A stretch of 64,000 nucleotides of DNA from positions 66,249,277 to 66,313,276 of the forward strand of contig OZ026630.1 in the NCBI GenBank assembly GCA_964020975.1. Reading direction: 5' to 3'. The notes under the pieces are model-generated. The model did no database searches. It was not told the origin of the DNA and saw nothing but the letters and a program-made list of their open reading frames with translations. The stretch comes from Hermodice carunculata. Its lineage: Eukaryota > Annelida > Polychaeta > Eunicida > Amphinomidae. Both the position numbers and the translations under genes were made by a program. Position 1 is the first letter of the stretch, and each line of letters opens with the position of its first letter. Shown here piece by piece: positions 37,105 to 47,355 of the stretch.

Positions 37105-37200
37105 TGGATCTGAAAGTGGCAAAACAGACAAGTCTAAAAACTGTAAATTATTGTAGCCAAACTTTCTAATAATCTTTGGATTTTAACAGCTAAATTATAG
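37105..37200 (-). repeat. Extra copy of the Penelope-like 3' tail
   Basis: GGCAAAACAGACAAGTCTAAAA … AGCCAAACTTTCTAA … TTTGGATTTTAACAG matches 37425–37500 of the main element in the same orientation about 315 bp away. Tandem partial copies of this type are common for Penelope-like elements. Confidence 0.65.
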
Positions 37201-37500
37201 GGCAAGTCAGAAAAGAATGAAAGTCATTTGTATTTAAGTCAAGAGAATGCAATGAAAATAAAATATTTCTTAACCAGATGTCAAGCACAATAAGGCAAGC
37301 TTGTAACTGTCGTCAGTAGCTGCTTGCCACCTATAGCCCCTGGGGGTTTGACCTTACAGAAAACAAGCTAGCCTAAAATGTCTGAAAGGTGAATATTAAA
37401 ACAGAATGATGCCAAAAGATAAAACTAAGTAGCAAAACAGGCAAGTCTAAAATCTCTAAAATTATTGAAGCCAAACTTTCTAACCATCTCGGGATATTTA

Positions 37501-37700
37501 NNNNNNNNNNNNNNNNNNNNNNNNNNNNNNNNNNNNNNNNNNNNNNNNNNNNNNNNNNNNNNNNNNNNNNNNNNNNNNNNNNNNNNNNNNNNNNNNNNNN
37601 NNNNNNNNNNNNNNNNNNNNNNNNNNNNNNNNNNNNNNNNNNNNNNNNNNNNNNNNNNNNNNNNNNNNNNNNNNNNNNNNNNNNNNNNNNNNNNNNNNNN
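37501..37700. other. Assembly gap (200 N)
   Basis: Two hundred N bases inside the 3' part of the Penelope-like element. Fragment 2 has only about 10–15 bases at the same place, so the round number is probably a placeholder. Confidence 0.97.
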
Positions 37701-38026
37701 CAGCAAAATTTGTAGAAATATTTGATCAAAAGTACATCTTTGAATCCTCTTGACTCAAGTTTATTGTAAATAAATTTGGTTCTAGATGCAAAGTCCTGAA
37801 ATTTGGAACGAATACGACCAAATCTCAAAATCTGTGACAAAAACGTATTATATCCAATAGTTTCCGAAATATTACTGTCCGGGAAAGGATAATTAACCAC
37901 TTCAAAGTTAAACTTATCTATTTTGTGATAGGCTTTAATACAAAACCTGTCATTAGTGACCTGAATATCCAAGTCCAAAAACAAATCTCTGAAACCATCT
38001 GAATTGTCACCCTCCAAAGGGATATC

Positions 38027-38816
38027 TTATGGGTAAATTTCTTTAGCAATTTCACTGAAATTTTGTACATTTACGCAAGCAATGTCATCAATATATCTTG
38101 CGTTGTTTGATAATTTTGTCGCCATTTGAAAGTCCTTTTTCATCAATTTATTCATATACTTAAATTCAAGCCAGGTTAAATATAAATCTGCCAGTAAAGG
38201 GGAGCAGTTGCTACCCATTGGAATGCCTTTTATTTGTTGAAAAAATAAATGGTCCGCATTGAACGAAAGTATTATCCAAGAGAAATTTTATAGCATCTAT
38301 CAAAGTTTCAACAGTGTAAGATTTAACGCTACTTTTTGAATATTTATTGTGTGACCAATGTGCATTCTTTGTATATGAATTAATATTTATGTATGGTTTA
38401 CCATTATGTTTAAACATTTTGCTTATTAATTCTGAAAGTGAACATTTGACTTCATCTATGGGTAGATTTGTGTACAGTGTAGAAAAATCAAAACATTTGA
38501 TATATTTTGCCTTTACATCTTTGATTTTAGATACAAACTCGGAAGAATTGTTAATACTCCAAAAAAAATTTATTTCACAGTTTCTAGAAATTGCATTACA
38601 GTATTTACGAAAATGATTCCTAATTGCAGTCAAACACAATGTTAATTCTTTTGATAATTGCTTTGTAGTACATTTTGAAGCACCAGCTATGAATCTAGAT
38701 TTAAAAGGGTTTTTATGTAATTTGGGTATCCAGAACAAAAGTGGAATAGAGGAGTCCTCTTCAGAAATTTTGATATTAAAATTCCTTTTCATCTCATCTT
38801 TATGTGTATCTATCAA
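38027..38816 (-). CDS. Penelope-like element: reverse transcriptase core
   Basis: Two abutting reading segments (38211–38816 and 38027–38218). The first has SIPLLFWIPKLHKNP, CTTKQLSKELTLCL and FDFSTLYTNLP. The second has MGSNCSPLLADLYLTWLEF and RYIDDIACVN, the catalytic YIDD. Catalytic aspartates are present in both A and C motifs. Confidence 0.85.
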
Positions 38817-38878
38817 ATTATCAATGGATTGTTTGTGTAATTTATAAACGTCATTTCCTCTTATGTCTGAAATATTGT

Positions 38879-40207
38879 TTATACCATGTAATATTTTTTG
38901 CAGATGATCCCAAAATTGTTACCTGCCTTATCTATGTTAGTGACTACAAATCTATCTTGTAGTTCTTTGACTGCTTTAGAAACTCTAGGCTGTTTTAGAT
39001 TAACCGTATCGAAATTCTTAATGTGGGATTTGTAACGATAAATTCTATTTCTAAAGACTCTTTTCAAGTTTAATAACCGTGCTTCAAATTTCTGAAATTC
39101 CATTTTTTCTTTCTTTGCCCATTTCATACAGTAGGAATCAAGTGCCTCACATGTATCCTGAAACATACTGTCAATATTCAACTTGGGACATATCCGAAAT
39201 TTTGTACCTTTTTTCATCATTTCTTTTAAACCTGAATTTTGAATTATATCCGAGTTACCTGTAAATACATGTTTGCAGTGTGCATCAACAAAATTAGAAT
39301 ATTTACTATTAGACATACAGTCACAAATTTGATTTGCTGCGATATCCTCAAGAGTAATTGAAGCCAGAAATTTTTTATAATTGATGATACTTTGTCCAAT
39401 ATTGTTGCCATATTTATAGGAAATGATGGGGGGATCTTTTATTTTACACTCCTTAGGAATCATGTTACCAACAAATTTCAATTTGAAAAGGGACAGAATG
39501 TTTAGTGAGTCAATGATTTTGTGTTTGAAAGGAATGCTGCAAAACATTTGATCTAATTTTTTCTTATTAGAATCTGGTTTCCGAATAGTTGTTGTGTAAG
39601 CATAGACAATTTCACAAAAATTTTGCAGAAATGTGTGTTCTGAATCATTAAGACCCAAATATTCATTTATTCTTGTTATGTCTTGAAATGATAGTGCTTT
39701 AAGAGCTGTATGTAGTTGATCAACGCCATTGGAGAAAGCCTGTAGTAAATTTTGGACAAGGTCTTTTGTATGCACGTTCCTACATTTCCTGTTTTTCCGT
39801 GATTTTCTTTGTCCATGACTTCTTCTTCTTCTTTGAATACCAGCCTGATTATTATGAAAAGGTGTGTGACTTCTGTCAAGAGTTGCAAAGTCCAAATTCC
39901 TAACATCACCGAAGCCTAAAATTCTGTCATTGAGTCCATAAGGAAAAGCTGAATTAAGTGTTTTGATCCAAAAATCTTCCATTTGTAATAATTTCCTTGT
40001 GTTAATATATCTGTCTTGGTCTAACAAATTTGGCTCTATGTAATCGATAATTTGTATCCGGCAGTTCAAATGTGAATGTTCCGCAGAATTGAAATGGTTA
40101 CACAAAAAAGTGTTTAACTTGTGATTTTTAATTGTAATTTTATGACAATTGTAACACCCCAGACCGGCTATGTCACTGTGACATCGATTGCTAATTAAGT
40201 GACACAT
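38879..40207 (-). CDS. Penelope-like element: endonuclease C-terminal block, linker and pre-RT region
   Basis: Longest open frame in the window, 442 codons. Residues 1–105 hold the zinc-finger-like CYNCH…H and the GIY-YIG end; 115–145 are basic (RRRRSHGQRKSRKNRK), possibly nucleic-acid binding or nuclear targeting; the rest has many Lys/Asn and ends with RFVVTNIDKAGNNFGIICKK, which in this family directly precedes the RT fingers. It is minus-strand, the same direction as the host gene, in the intron between exons 13 and 12. Confidence 0.8.
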   Translation of the reverse strand: MCHLISNRCHSDIAGLGCYNCHKITIKNHKLNTFLCNHFNSAEHSHLNCRIQIIDYIEPNLLDQDRYINTRKLLQMEDFWIKTLNSAFPYGLNDRILGFGDVRNLDFATLDRSHTPFHNNQAGIQRRRRSHGQRKSRKNRKCRNVHTKDLVQNLLQAFSNGVDQLHTALKALSFQDITRINEYLGLNDSEHTFLQNFCEIVYAYTTTIRKPDSNKKKLDQMFCSIPFKHKIIDSLNILSLFKLKFVGNMIPKECKIKDPPIISYKYGNNIGQSIINYKKFLASITLEDIAANQICDCMSNSKYSNFVDAHCKHVFTGNSDIIQNSGLKEMMKKGTKFRICPKLNIDSMFQDTCEALDSYCMKWAKKEKMEFQKFEARLLNLKRVFRNRIYRYKSHIKNFDTVNLKQPRVSKAVKELQDRFVVTNIDKAGNNFGIICKKYYMV

Positions 40208-40474
40208 TGTAACAGTCGTAGAACTACTAGGCCTATATATATTATACTGTAATGCAAGCTTTTAAATCAGAAACATACTCAAGATTAATTTGTAAATACT
40301 GTAAAAACTGATTAATTATTGTTCCTGGTTTTACGAATTATGCCTAATTTGGTTAGGTTTATCCTTCTATTGACCAACAGAAAATTATGAAACCAAATAC
40401 TCCCCACACTGAAGGGGGGGGGGTGAGCCTTCTGTTGTTTAATTGGAACTACTGCATTGGGGAGCGGGGCATAC

Positions 40475-40760
40475 AAATTGGCCAGCTGGCCGTTGACGGT
40501 AGCGGAATCTGGTTGCGCTCGGTCAGGTCTGCCCCAGCAACATCATCTGCGGCCATACCGTGTTCAAACACAGTTGTTGCTTTCCCACCAGCATTGGTTT
40601 TCTTGAACACCGATGGGACCGTATCTGGCAACAGCAGTAATTCTTTGCCAAACCCATCCTGAACATCGTCATATTTGACGAATCAAATTTTAAGTCACTT
40701 TCCACAAAGTGTTTGCTGCATAGGTGAGATCGGTTGCCCGGGCCTTGACACTTGTTGCTT
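40475..40760 (-). pseudogene. THAP-type zinc-finger remnant
   Basis: One minus-strand frame reads NRSHLCSKHFVESDLKFDSS (about 40676–40738), the 'S-x-x-CSxHFxxxDF' half of a C2CH THAP finger. The next ~100 bases continue in a shifted frame as KELLLLPDTVPSVFKKTNAGGK (about 40565–40650), the 'AVPSIF' end of THAP. The frames do not agree, so it is broken, or spliced in a way I cannot see. The first C-x-C and the FP–W part are not clear. It may come from a P-element-like or host THAP gene. Poly-G runs at 40416–40425 and 40920–40937 flank it. Confidence 0.5.
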
Positions 40761-41188
40761 AAAATCTTGGGCGGAAACAGGGACGAAAATGAATATTTCC
40801 GCGTGCATTTTAATCCTGTTAACGAAGTGGCCCTTTACAACTATAGGTCGATAGCATGGAGTGTTCCCTGTCAGCCAGCGGAATTGCTTTTGTGACGTTA
40901 CGAACTTTTTGCGCCTTGCGGGGGGGGGGGGGGGGGGACGGAAAGCAAAGACTGATGGCACAGTGATTTTTAATATGAGAATGAAAGTATTATTTTCACA
41001 TCCGAATTTTTTCAAGTGCACCGTATGGTTAAAACAAGCCATGAGTCACCAATGTATCCAATTTGGACATGGTCAACTAAGATAACCTTTAAAGTGTACT
41101 AGGTAACCTAAATTTAAACTCAGCTTGTGCAACAGAACATTTTTCTGGCACGATGTACTCTTGTGAAAAGGTATGCATAATTACTAAC

Positions 41189-41527
41189 CACAAGTAAAGC
41201 GATTGACCTCTTTATGCCATGTGCCACTATGCTTAGTATCGAAAAAAGCACTGTCACTTGGAATGAATGCTTCAATGGTAAGCAGAGGCCAAGGAATCGA
41301 GGTCCTATAAGGTGTATCTGCCTTCATGTACCAGGTGGAGCTATCTGTTGAATCAAGCTCTTTGCCAACAACCCATGATGTGCCTTTCTGTCTGAACAAG
41401 TATGCTTCAATCGCCTCATGTTGAAAGTAGACGGACGTATCTGCTGCTCTAGTCTTTTTAATAAATCTGCCCCACAGCCAGGATTGGTCTTTGACCTGGC
41501 CATTTGTAAGAATAAACCGATCACAAC
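41189..41527 (-). CDS. Exon 12: Trp/Tyr-rich single-exon domain
   Basis: Acceptor TTATTCCAG, donor GTTAGTAA. Two bases, 112 codons and one base. The exon opens with CDRFILTNG and closes with NRFTC, so one cysteine at each end probably pairs. Between them are WGRFI, VYFQHE, YLFR, WVVGKEL and PWPL. A layout of this kind (G-x-[FY], Y-x-H, YLF, W-x-VG) recurs, in my recollection, in many uncharacterised extracellular proteins of marine invertebrates; I know no accepted name. The last base G joins AT of the NIDO exon to give Asp, so the domain is fused straight to NIDO. Confidence 0.8.
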
Positions 41528-42540
41528 CTGGAATAATAAGAATTACCGTCAATATGCTTTAGTTTGGATGGTGTCTGGTAGGTGTGGGAGATGCACAAGA
41601 ACATTAATTTTAATATATACAGAGGGACATTGGAGCATTTAGTACTGTTCACCTTGTAAGATAACGGATGTGGTGCTATGCTGAAAAACAAACGTTTTCA
41701 TTGACAGAAACAACCTGGACAGCTTTGTTTAAAAGGTAAGTTAACATGTATTATCTGGCAGATATCAGCTAAAAATTTAATACGAAACCGTGTGTTTATG
41801 TTCATATGGTTTATCAAACGTTCTGCCAAAATCCGGATGGTGCTTTTATACTTTGTGATAAAAACACTAATGAATTCTTGGAATGTTACTGGTGAACAAA
41901 AGATACCACTGCACCTGGTAATCAAGTATTACAAGAAAATTTCTCAATGACCATTGTATCACTGAGAAAGTTAATGAGTAACGAGAGGAGAACCATGCCA
42001 TTTGTCACTGAGTTATGAATTACATGTATACATGTAATTATGATGAAAAAATAGTTAGTGTATATCAAGTAATGCAAAAAGTGGAATGGCTACATGTAAG
42101 TGGGACACTTGCGTGGCGCAGGTGAGGTCTGTTAAATAACAATGAGCAATTCCCTACTTTAGGGGTTGCAGCAATTTGGTCGCCTAAAGTCTTGATGTCA
42201 TGTTGGATGCAACTCTCTAATGAGCAGTACAGAATCGTGATCTTCATAATATATGAAATCATAATAATAACCGAAAATATGTCTATGGAGTTCTTAGATT
42301 CAAAGATAAAATCCAATTCTGTGCTCTGTCAGCCTGACAAACTGAACCATACAATTACGCGCATTGGCTATAAAAACCAGTCAATTTGACCAAACGACAT
42401 ATCCCACACACCTAAAAACTTTAAAGACACTCTATGATCCCTCCAAAGTTACGTTTATTTACTCATCAAAGTGACAGTTTTAATTAGACTGGTACATGGC
42501 GCAAGTTTAATGTGAAACTGCGTTTTAGACGGAAACATAC

Positions 42541-42668
42541 GAAAAGTTTCACATGAGCGGTCCAGGTATGACTTTGCCGAAGTAAGCCTGTTGACATCAT
42601 AGGAATTAGTGTAATTTCTGCAGGCGGACAGGATATTCAGATAGCAGCTGGATGCATTCACGAGGGCC
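42541..42668 (-). CDS. Exon 11: cysteine half-module (type 1)
   Basis: Acceptor GTGTTATAG, donor GTATGTTT. One base, 42 codons and one base. The peptide ALVNASSCYLNILSAC … LDRSCETF has the C-x7-C-x22-C pattern, with sequons NAS and NYT. It is the last unit of the cysteine array; its trailing C joins GT of the next exon to give Arg, followed by a new kind of domain. Confidence 0.78.
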
Positions 42669-42969
42669 CTATAACACAGAAATAACAAAATCCCTATTCT
42701 TTAGAATGCATACAAATCGTGAAAATACATGAATCTGACAACAAGCAGCCAAGTGTTATACGCTAGATTATCAATGATACTTGCTTTTCCCCGTAATTTT
42801 TTTATCCTCGTTCTCTTGAATTAGGACTGAGCTAAAGACCGACTCAACATCTTTGCTTAGTTTGGGTACGGCGCTTAGAGAACACTAAGGAAAGCTGTCG
42901 ACAGTCTAGGGGCGCGTAATCATGACAGTTTTTATCCACAATTCTCAGTCAGAATGTTTTTTTCCTCAC

Positions 42970-43060
42970 TTTCAAAAATTGTAAAGAAAGAACTGAAAAG
43001 AAAAAAAGAAAGAAAGAAAAGAAAGAAAGAAAGAGAAAAAGGAAGAAGGAATTAAAGAAC
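42970..43060. repeat. Purine-rich (GAAA)n tract
   Basis: Runs of AAAGAAAG, about 80 bases, upstream of the AAT tract in the intron between exons 11 and 10. The remaining 43650–44315 has no recognised feature. Confidence 0.85.
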
Positions 43061-43231
43061 GACATCCCCCGTTTTGGTTGATGTGAGGGGAAGGACTGGA
43101 CAATCTTGAAGACTTTTTTTCTACGGGATTGAGTTTGTTTTCAGTCGTGATTTTTGACATATCAATGAGAAAATATGCAGAAGTCATTATAAAATGCGAT
43201 TTGGAGCTGGATATCCAAACCCATGGGACAC

Positions 43232-43645
<414 letters not shown>

Positions 43646-44315
43646 TAATTTAAACGAATTGTGCTGATGCCATATATTGTCCCCTTGGTCTTCCATTTTC
43701 CAATATTGTGCAATCATGGCAAAAAAAAGACCAGAAACCCTTGCTTGGCTCCAGTGGCATTGTACAATCAAAGTTCAAAATATTACAAATATATACAACA
43801 ACCTTTCAGAATAAAAATATGAAAACAAATCTTTCGTTAGCAAGCTTTCAGAAAATGTAGTATGTCTAAAAGTCAAAACCACTGAGGCAGACGACATTTG
43901 ATTGCCCAGTTTCGGTCGGCCTAAGGGGGAGGCTTTCCAAAGGTCCGGATTTGTAATTAAAATTAAACCTGTTTTTAAAATAAAAACTGTTTCTACAGTT
44001 TTTAACTGAACTCACAGGTATAGAACACATTTTTGTATGAAGAAACTGAAATCACAGTTTTTATTGAACAGGCCTGTTTAACAGATGTACAACCTGTTAA
44101 CAATATTGTTCTATGATACCTGCTCAGCATACGTCGATAAATAAGCGCCGAAGTAAACGTCTGCATACAAAATGTACCTTAATAGAATTTGGCAATAAAC
44201 TGTTCAAGCAATATATACATGTTCTTCTGACATTAATTGGTTACATCGTCTATAGTGGGCCGTCTTAAAAAATAATTTTTGGTTCATCCTGATTTACTAG
44301 CTATTTGATACCAAC

Positions 44316-44526
44316 CTGCATGTTTCCGGGAAAGCACTGTGGTATATTAATCCTAACCAGTACAAGCGATATTGCTTAGCATTGTGAATCCAATCTGAGA
44401 AGTAGTAGTTGTAGCCGCTTCCGGAAGACGTGAAATACGAGTTATATGAACGGTAGTAATGGTTATAATAGGAGACGACTTTTACCCGAAGACACGTCGC
44501 TGCTGACCGCACACAAAACTCATTGC
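44316..44526 (-). CDS. Exon 10: cysteine half-module with a long Tyr-rich loop (type 2)
   Basis: Bordered by GTTTCGCAG and GTTGGTAT (a weak donor but in the right phase). Two bases, 69 codons and two bases. It starts with the usual CVRSAATC but then has 57 residues before the last cysteine, against 12–20 in its sister exons. The loop is full of Tyr, Ser and Asn (for example SYYNHYYRSYNSYF) with a Gly/Ser stretch in the middle. The split codon AGG joins it to exon 11. Confidence 0.7.
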
Positions 44527-44889
44527 CTGCGAAACAAATTACATCTTATTGTCTATTGTAGGTTACAACACGTAATATCCTGGTGCTTTCTTATAATGAA
44601 GCTTGCACGACCTCACATATATATTCTGATATCAATACTGATACTTATACTGATACCTAGACGCAATACAAATGTCATATGCCTTGCATACATCACAGTC
44701 GTCATGGGATTTACAGTCTTACGTCAAAACCTTCCAAGATATGCATGTTTAAAATACATATCTATAACCTTACGCTAAAAAACCTCCCAGTGTTTTTATG
44801 CACCAACGTATACAGTTCATCAACATAGAAGACTTTTTTGTCTTGCAGAATATGTGTTATAAGCCACAGGAAAACAAGTTTGAAAGCTG

Positions 44890-45060
44890 ATACAAATCAC
44901 ATGCATTCTTTACGAAGGGAGACGATTGGGAGTAAAAATACATACCACATTCATTCTTTGTGAAGAAAGACAAGCCCGAGCACAAATAAACACCCCTATG
45001 CATTCTTTACGAAGCTATTGTAAGTGCAAGTACATACCACACGCATTCTTTATGAACGTT
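44890..45060. repeat. ~46-bp minisatellite copied from the end of exon 9
   Basis: Four diverged units centred on 44905, 44950, 45000 and 45045 contain TACATACCACA-x-GCATTCTTTA-x-GAA or part of it. The last one is the true end of exon 9 with its GTATGTA donor, read on the minus strand. Confidence 0.75.
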
Positions 45061-45150
45061 TTGAATTTCTCTAACGTAAAATTCGTTGAAGATCCAGAAC
45101 AACCTTGTGCTGACTCCTTGTCAATACATGACATCACTTTTGTAAGGTCC
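45038..45150 (-). CDS. Exon 9: cysteine half-module (type 1)
   Basis: Bordered by CTCTGTAG and GTATGTAC. One base, 37 codons and one base. The peptide DLTKVMSCIDKESAQGC … IKNAC has the C-x8-C-x19-C pattern and an NFT sequon. The last ~25 bases of the exon and its donor are echoed three more times just downstream (44890–45010); see findings. Confidence 0.8.
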
Positions 45151-45618
45151 CTACAGAGAGCAAATATAACATTTTTTTTTTTTTTACAATTTAAGCTCTT
45201 AAAATATTTGTGTCATCTTTATCATCAAACAAAATTTATTAAACCTCGGTTAGATCCACATATTTGATATTCATAAATGTCAATCAAAGGCAATACTCTA
45301 ATATAAAAAATAATGAAATGTTTGTTGAACTGCACCTCTCAAAACGTTGATCAGCGCAAGTATCTCGTTCGAAGAGATAATTGCTAATTTTCTAATTTAA
45401 ATGCAATAAGCATTGTTTCACATGATTTGAAACAGATAAAATGTAGATTAAAATCTGCTGATGCCAAATATTTATAATTGTACATAATTATATATCAAGA
45501 GAATTTATGTTGTGCTACTATATGTCCGTTGCAGGACATAACTTTGGGGTTTTTTGCCTATATTGTTTATTTACAGTAGAACTTATTTTTAGATTAAATT
45601 GGTGTTTTATCTGCTTAC

Positions 45619-45706
45619 ATGCACGCGTCTGTGTAGTTGCCATCCCATAGCTTAAGCAGGAATTTTGATGGAAAACAGGATATACTTTTCCCTATACAGT
45701 CAGGTC
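45619..45706 (-). CDS. Exon 8: cysteine half-module (type 2)
   Basis: Acceptor CATTTTAG, donor GTAAGCAG. Two bases, 28 codons and two bases. The peptide PDCIGKSISCFPSK … YTDAC has the C-x6-C-x17-C pattern and an NYT sequon. The split codon to exon 9 is ATG (Met), which is internal and not a start. Confidence 0.78.
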
Positions 45707-46021
45707 CTAAAATGAAATACTTTTATTACATAAATCCAACCAGACAATTACACGGAACTTTTGCGGGATATTTGTTCAATTTATGGTTAAGTTTATGCTT
45801 TTCTTTCCAACTCAAATCGTGCCAATGAATTGCATATTGCAAATATTCTAAGTGCTTAAAATCACAATTATAATATGACATCTCAGGATCATTGACGTTT
45901 ACAAGTTAACGAAGTTGGGATGGCCCTAATATATAGGCAGAGGCCTGTTAATAACAAATGGGGAAAAACTGTGTATTTCAATTGTCACTGGTTATGCCTT
46001 TGCAAACGAAAACGTTCTTAC

Positions 46022-46119
46022 CTTGACTTGAGCAGATAGCCCCAATTGCTCTCATAATTAAGCGGCCTGTGTTTGAGACTTTGTCTTGCAACACCTTCGC
46101 GCAGCTTGTGATACTGGCA
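46022..46119 (-). CDS. Exon 7: cysteine half-module lacking its middle cysteine (type 1)
   Basis: Bordered by TAAACTCAG and GTAAGAAC. One base, 32 codons and one base. The peptide runs ASITSCAKVLQDKVSN … IGAIC, with two cysteines 22 residues apart and no middle one. The split codons on both sides are GCT (Ala) and GGA (Gly). Confidence 0.72.
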
Positions 46120-46480
46120 CTGAGTTTAATATGTGTATTATTATAACCTTGAACATACTTTTGGTCAAGAGCTTTTGTTCGACTTGTATTTTACACTACT
46201 GTAAATGTTGGTACACATGAAGCAAAAGACTAAGTATTAACCCTGGTGAAAGTAGTACTTTTCTGGTATATTAATTAAATTTTAGGTTTTTGTCTGGAAT
46301 TTGGTTTGGTATAATATATTGTGTAACACAGTTTCAACAATAGATGGGTTTTAAACTCAGATTTTTATTATGTTTATTAAACACTGCCTTTTTAAAGCGT
46401 ATGTAATTTTTAAGGAACTCGTGGTAGCATGTTAACGCAAATTTTTTAAGCTGTCTGTTAGATAAGGAGCAGGAACTTAC

Positions 46481-46541
46481 GCACAATTATCAGGAGTAAC
46501 AGTCCCATCTGCCAAAATATTTCTTATTGCTGTACGACACC
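46481..46541 (-). CDS. Exon 6: cysteine half-module lacking its middle cysteine (type 2)
   Basis: Bordered by AATACACAG and GTAAGTTC. Two bases, 19 codons (CRTAIRNILADGTVTPDNC) and two bases. It has only the first and last cysteine of the type 2 pattern. The next exon in the transcript also lacks its middle cysteine, which suggests a lost disulfide shared by the two. Smallest coding exon of the gene. Confidence 0.7.
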
Positions 46542-46699
46542 CTGTGTATTGAAAAGTACTATGTTAACACTATCTCCTATTTATCGTGCTGCTTTAGTGT
46601 AACAAACAGCAAAATATATTTATTTATATGAACTTAATTGAAGGAAACCCTTCAAATGACGAAGAATAATTTTCCTGTGATATGTCATGTATGTTATAT

Positions 46700-46772
46700 A
46701 TATACACACACACATATATGTATATATATATATATATATACACATATATATATAGAGAGAGAGAGAGATATG

Positions 46773-46870
<98 letters not shown>
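46700..46870. repeat. Compound TA/CA/GA microsatellite
   Basis: (CA)n, (TA)n, (GA)n and a long final (TA)n. Lies between exons 6 and 5. Confidence 0.95.
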
Positions 46871-46871
<1 letters not shown>

Positions 46872-47227
46872 TAAAAATATCTGTGTTAACACTACGCAAC
46901 ATTGCTGCCAGCTGAAAGTTTATATAGGAGCATCCGTATAGATAATGAAAAGCATGTAATATTCAAGAATTCCCTGTTTCAAGCTAATTGATAAGAATAT
47001 TGTAGTGTGGTAGAGGGAAAATAGTGCCCATGGGGGGGGGGGGGTATGATTAGGCCTGTGCGTAGGTTTGGTTAATTTGACTTGGTAGAAACTGTTCGAA
47101 TGCTAGCAAACATATATTGTGTTTGAGACTCCAATTTAATTTCTGATCACACTGACTCATTGTTTGAAGTGAAAGACGTAAATGGCCTTTACTACTGCGA
47201 CTCTGCATTTTTTTTTTACAATCTTAC

Positions 47228-47355
47228 CTAGTTCCACACATTTCCTCGTTAAATTGGATTCTGAAATACTTAATATATTGCTTAAGGTTTTTCCGTGGCA
47301 AGTTCCATTGACAATGAGGTTTAGCAGGCACTTGTATGCATCAGCAGCCAATTGA
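47228..47355 (-). CDS. Exon 5: cysteine half-module (type 1)
   Basis: Bordered by GATTTACAG and GTAAGATT. One base, 42 codons and one base. The peptide QLAADAYKCLLNLIVNGTC … RKC has a C-x9-C-x19/20-C pattern with sequons NGT and NLT. The hydrophobic spacing after the first cysteine suggests a short helix. It pairs with exon 4 as a six-cysteine module. Confidence 0.78.

Larger units (their letters stand above)
37395..40207 (-). mobile_element. Penelope-like retroelement with endonuclease-like part before the RT
   Basis: Reading from 40207 downward: a CYNCHKITIKNH zinc-finger-like block and the GIY-YIG C-terminal block (NHFNSAEHSHLNC, then WIKTLNSAFPYGLNDRI); a basic region (RRRRSHGQRKSRKNRK); a ~250-residue pre-RT region ending RFVVTNIDKAGNNFG; RT core with FWIPKLHKNPFKSRFIAG, CFDFSTLYTNLP (motif A), GSNCSPLLADLYL (B), ARYIDDI (C) and NFEVVNYPFPDSNI. 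The endonuclease remnant being N-terminal to the RT fits the permuted Naiad-like group. The catalytic first half of GIY-YIG is not seen. The coding is broken into about four pieces plus the N gap. Confidence 0.85.

Noticed and set aside
40475-40658. Possible coding exon of the mucin-4-like gene (DGFGKELLLLPD … STASWPI)
   Set aside because: It has AG/GT borders, but exon 12 ends with one base and this frame needs phase 0. Exon 12 joins exon 13 directly in phase (NRFTC–D–PATNEAFYPFG). The peptide fits a THAP finger end better.
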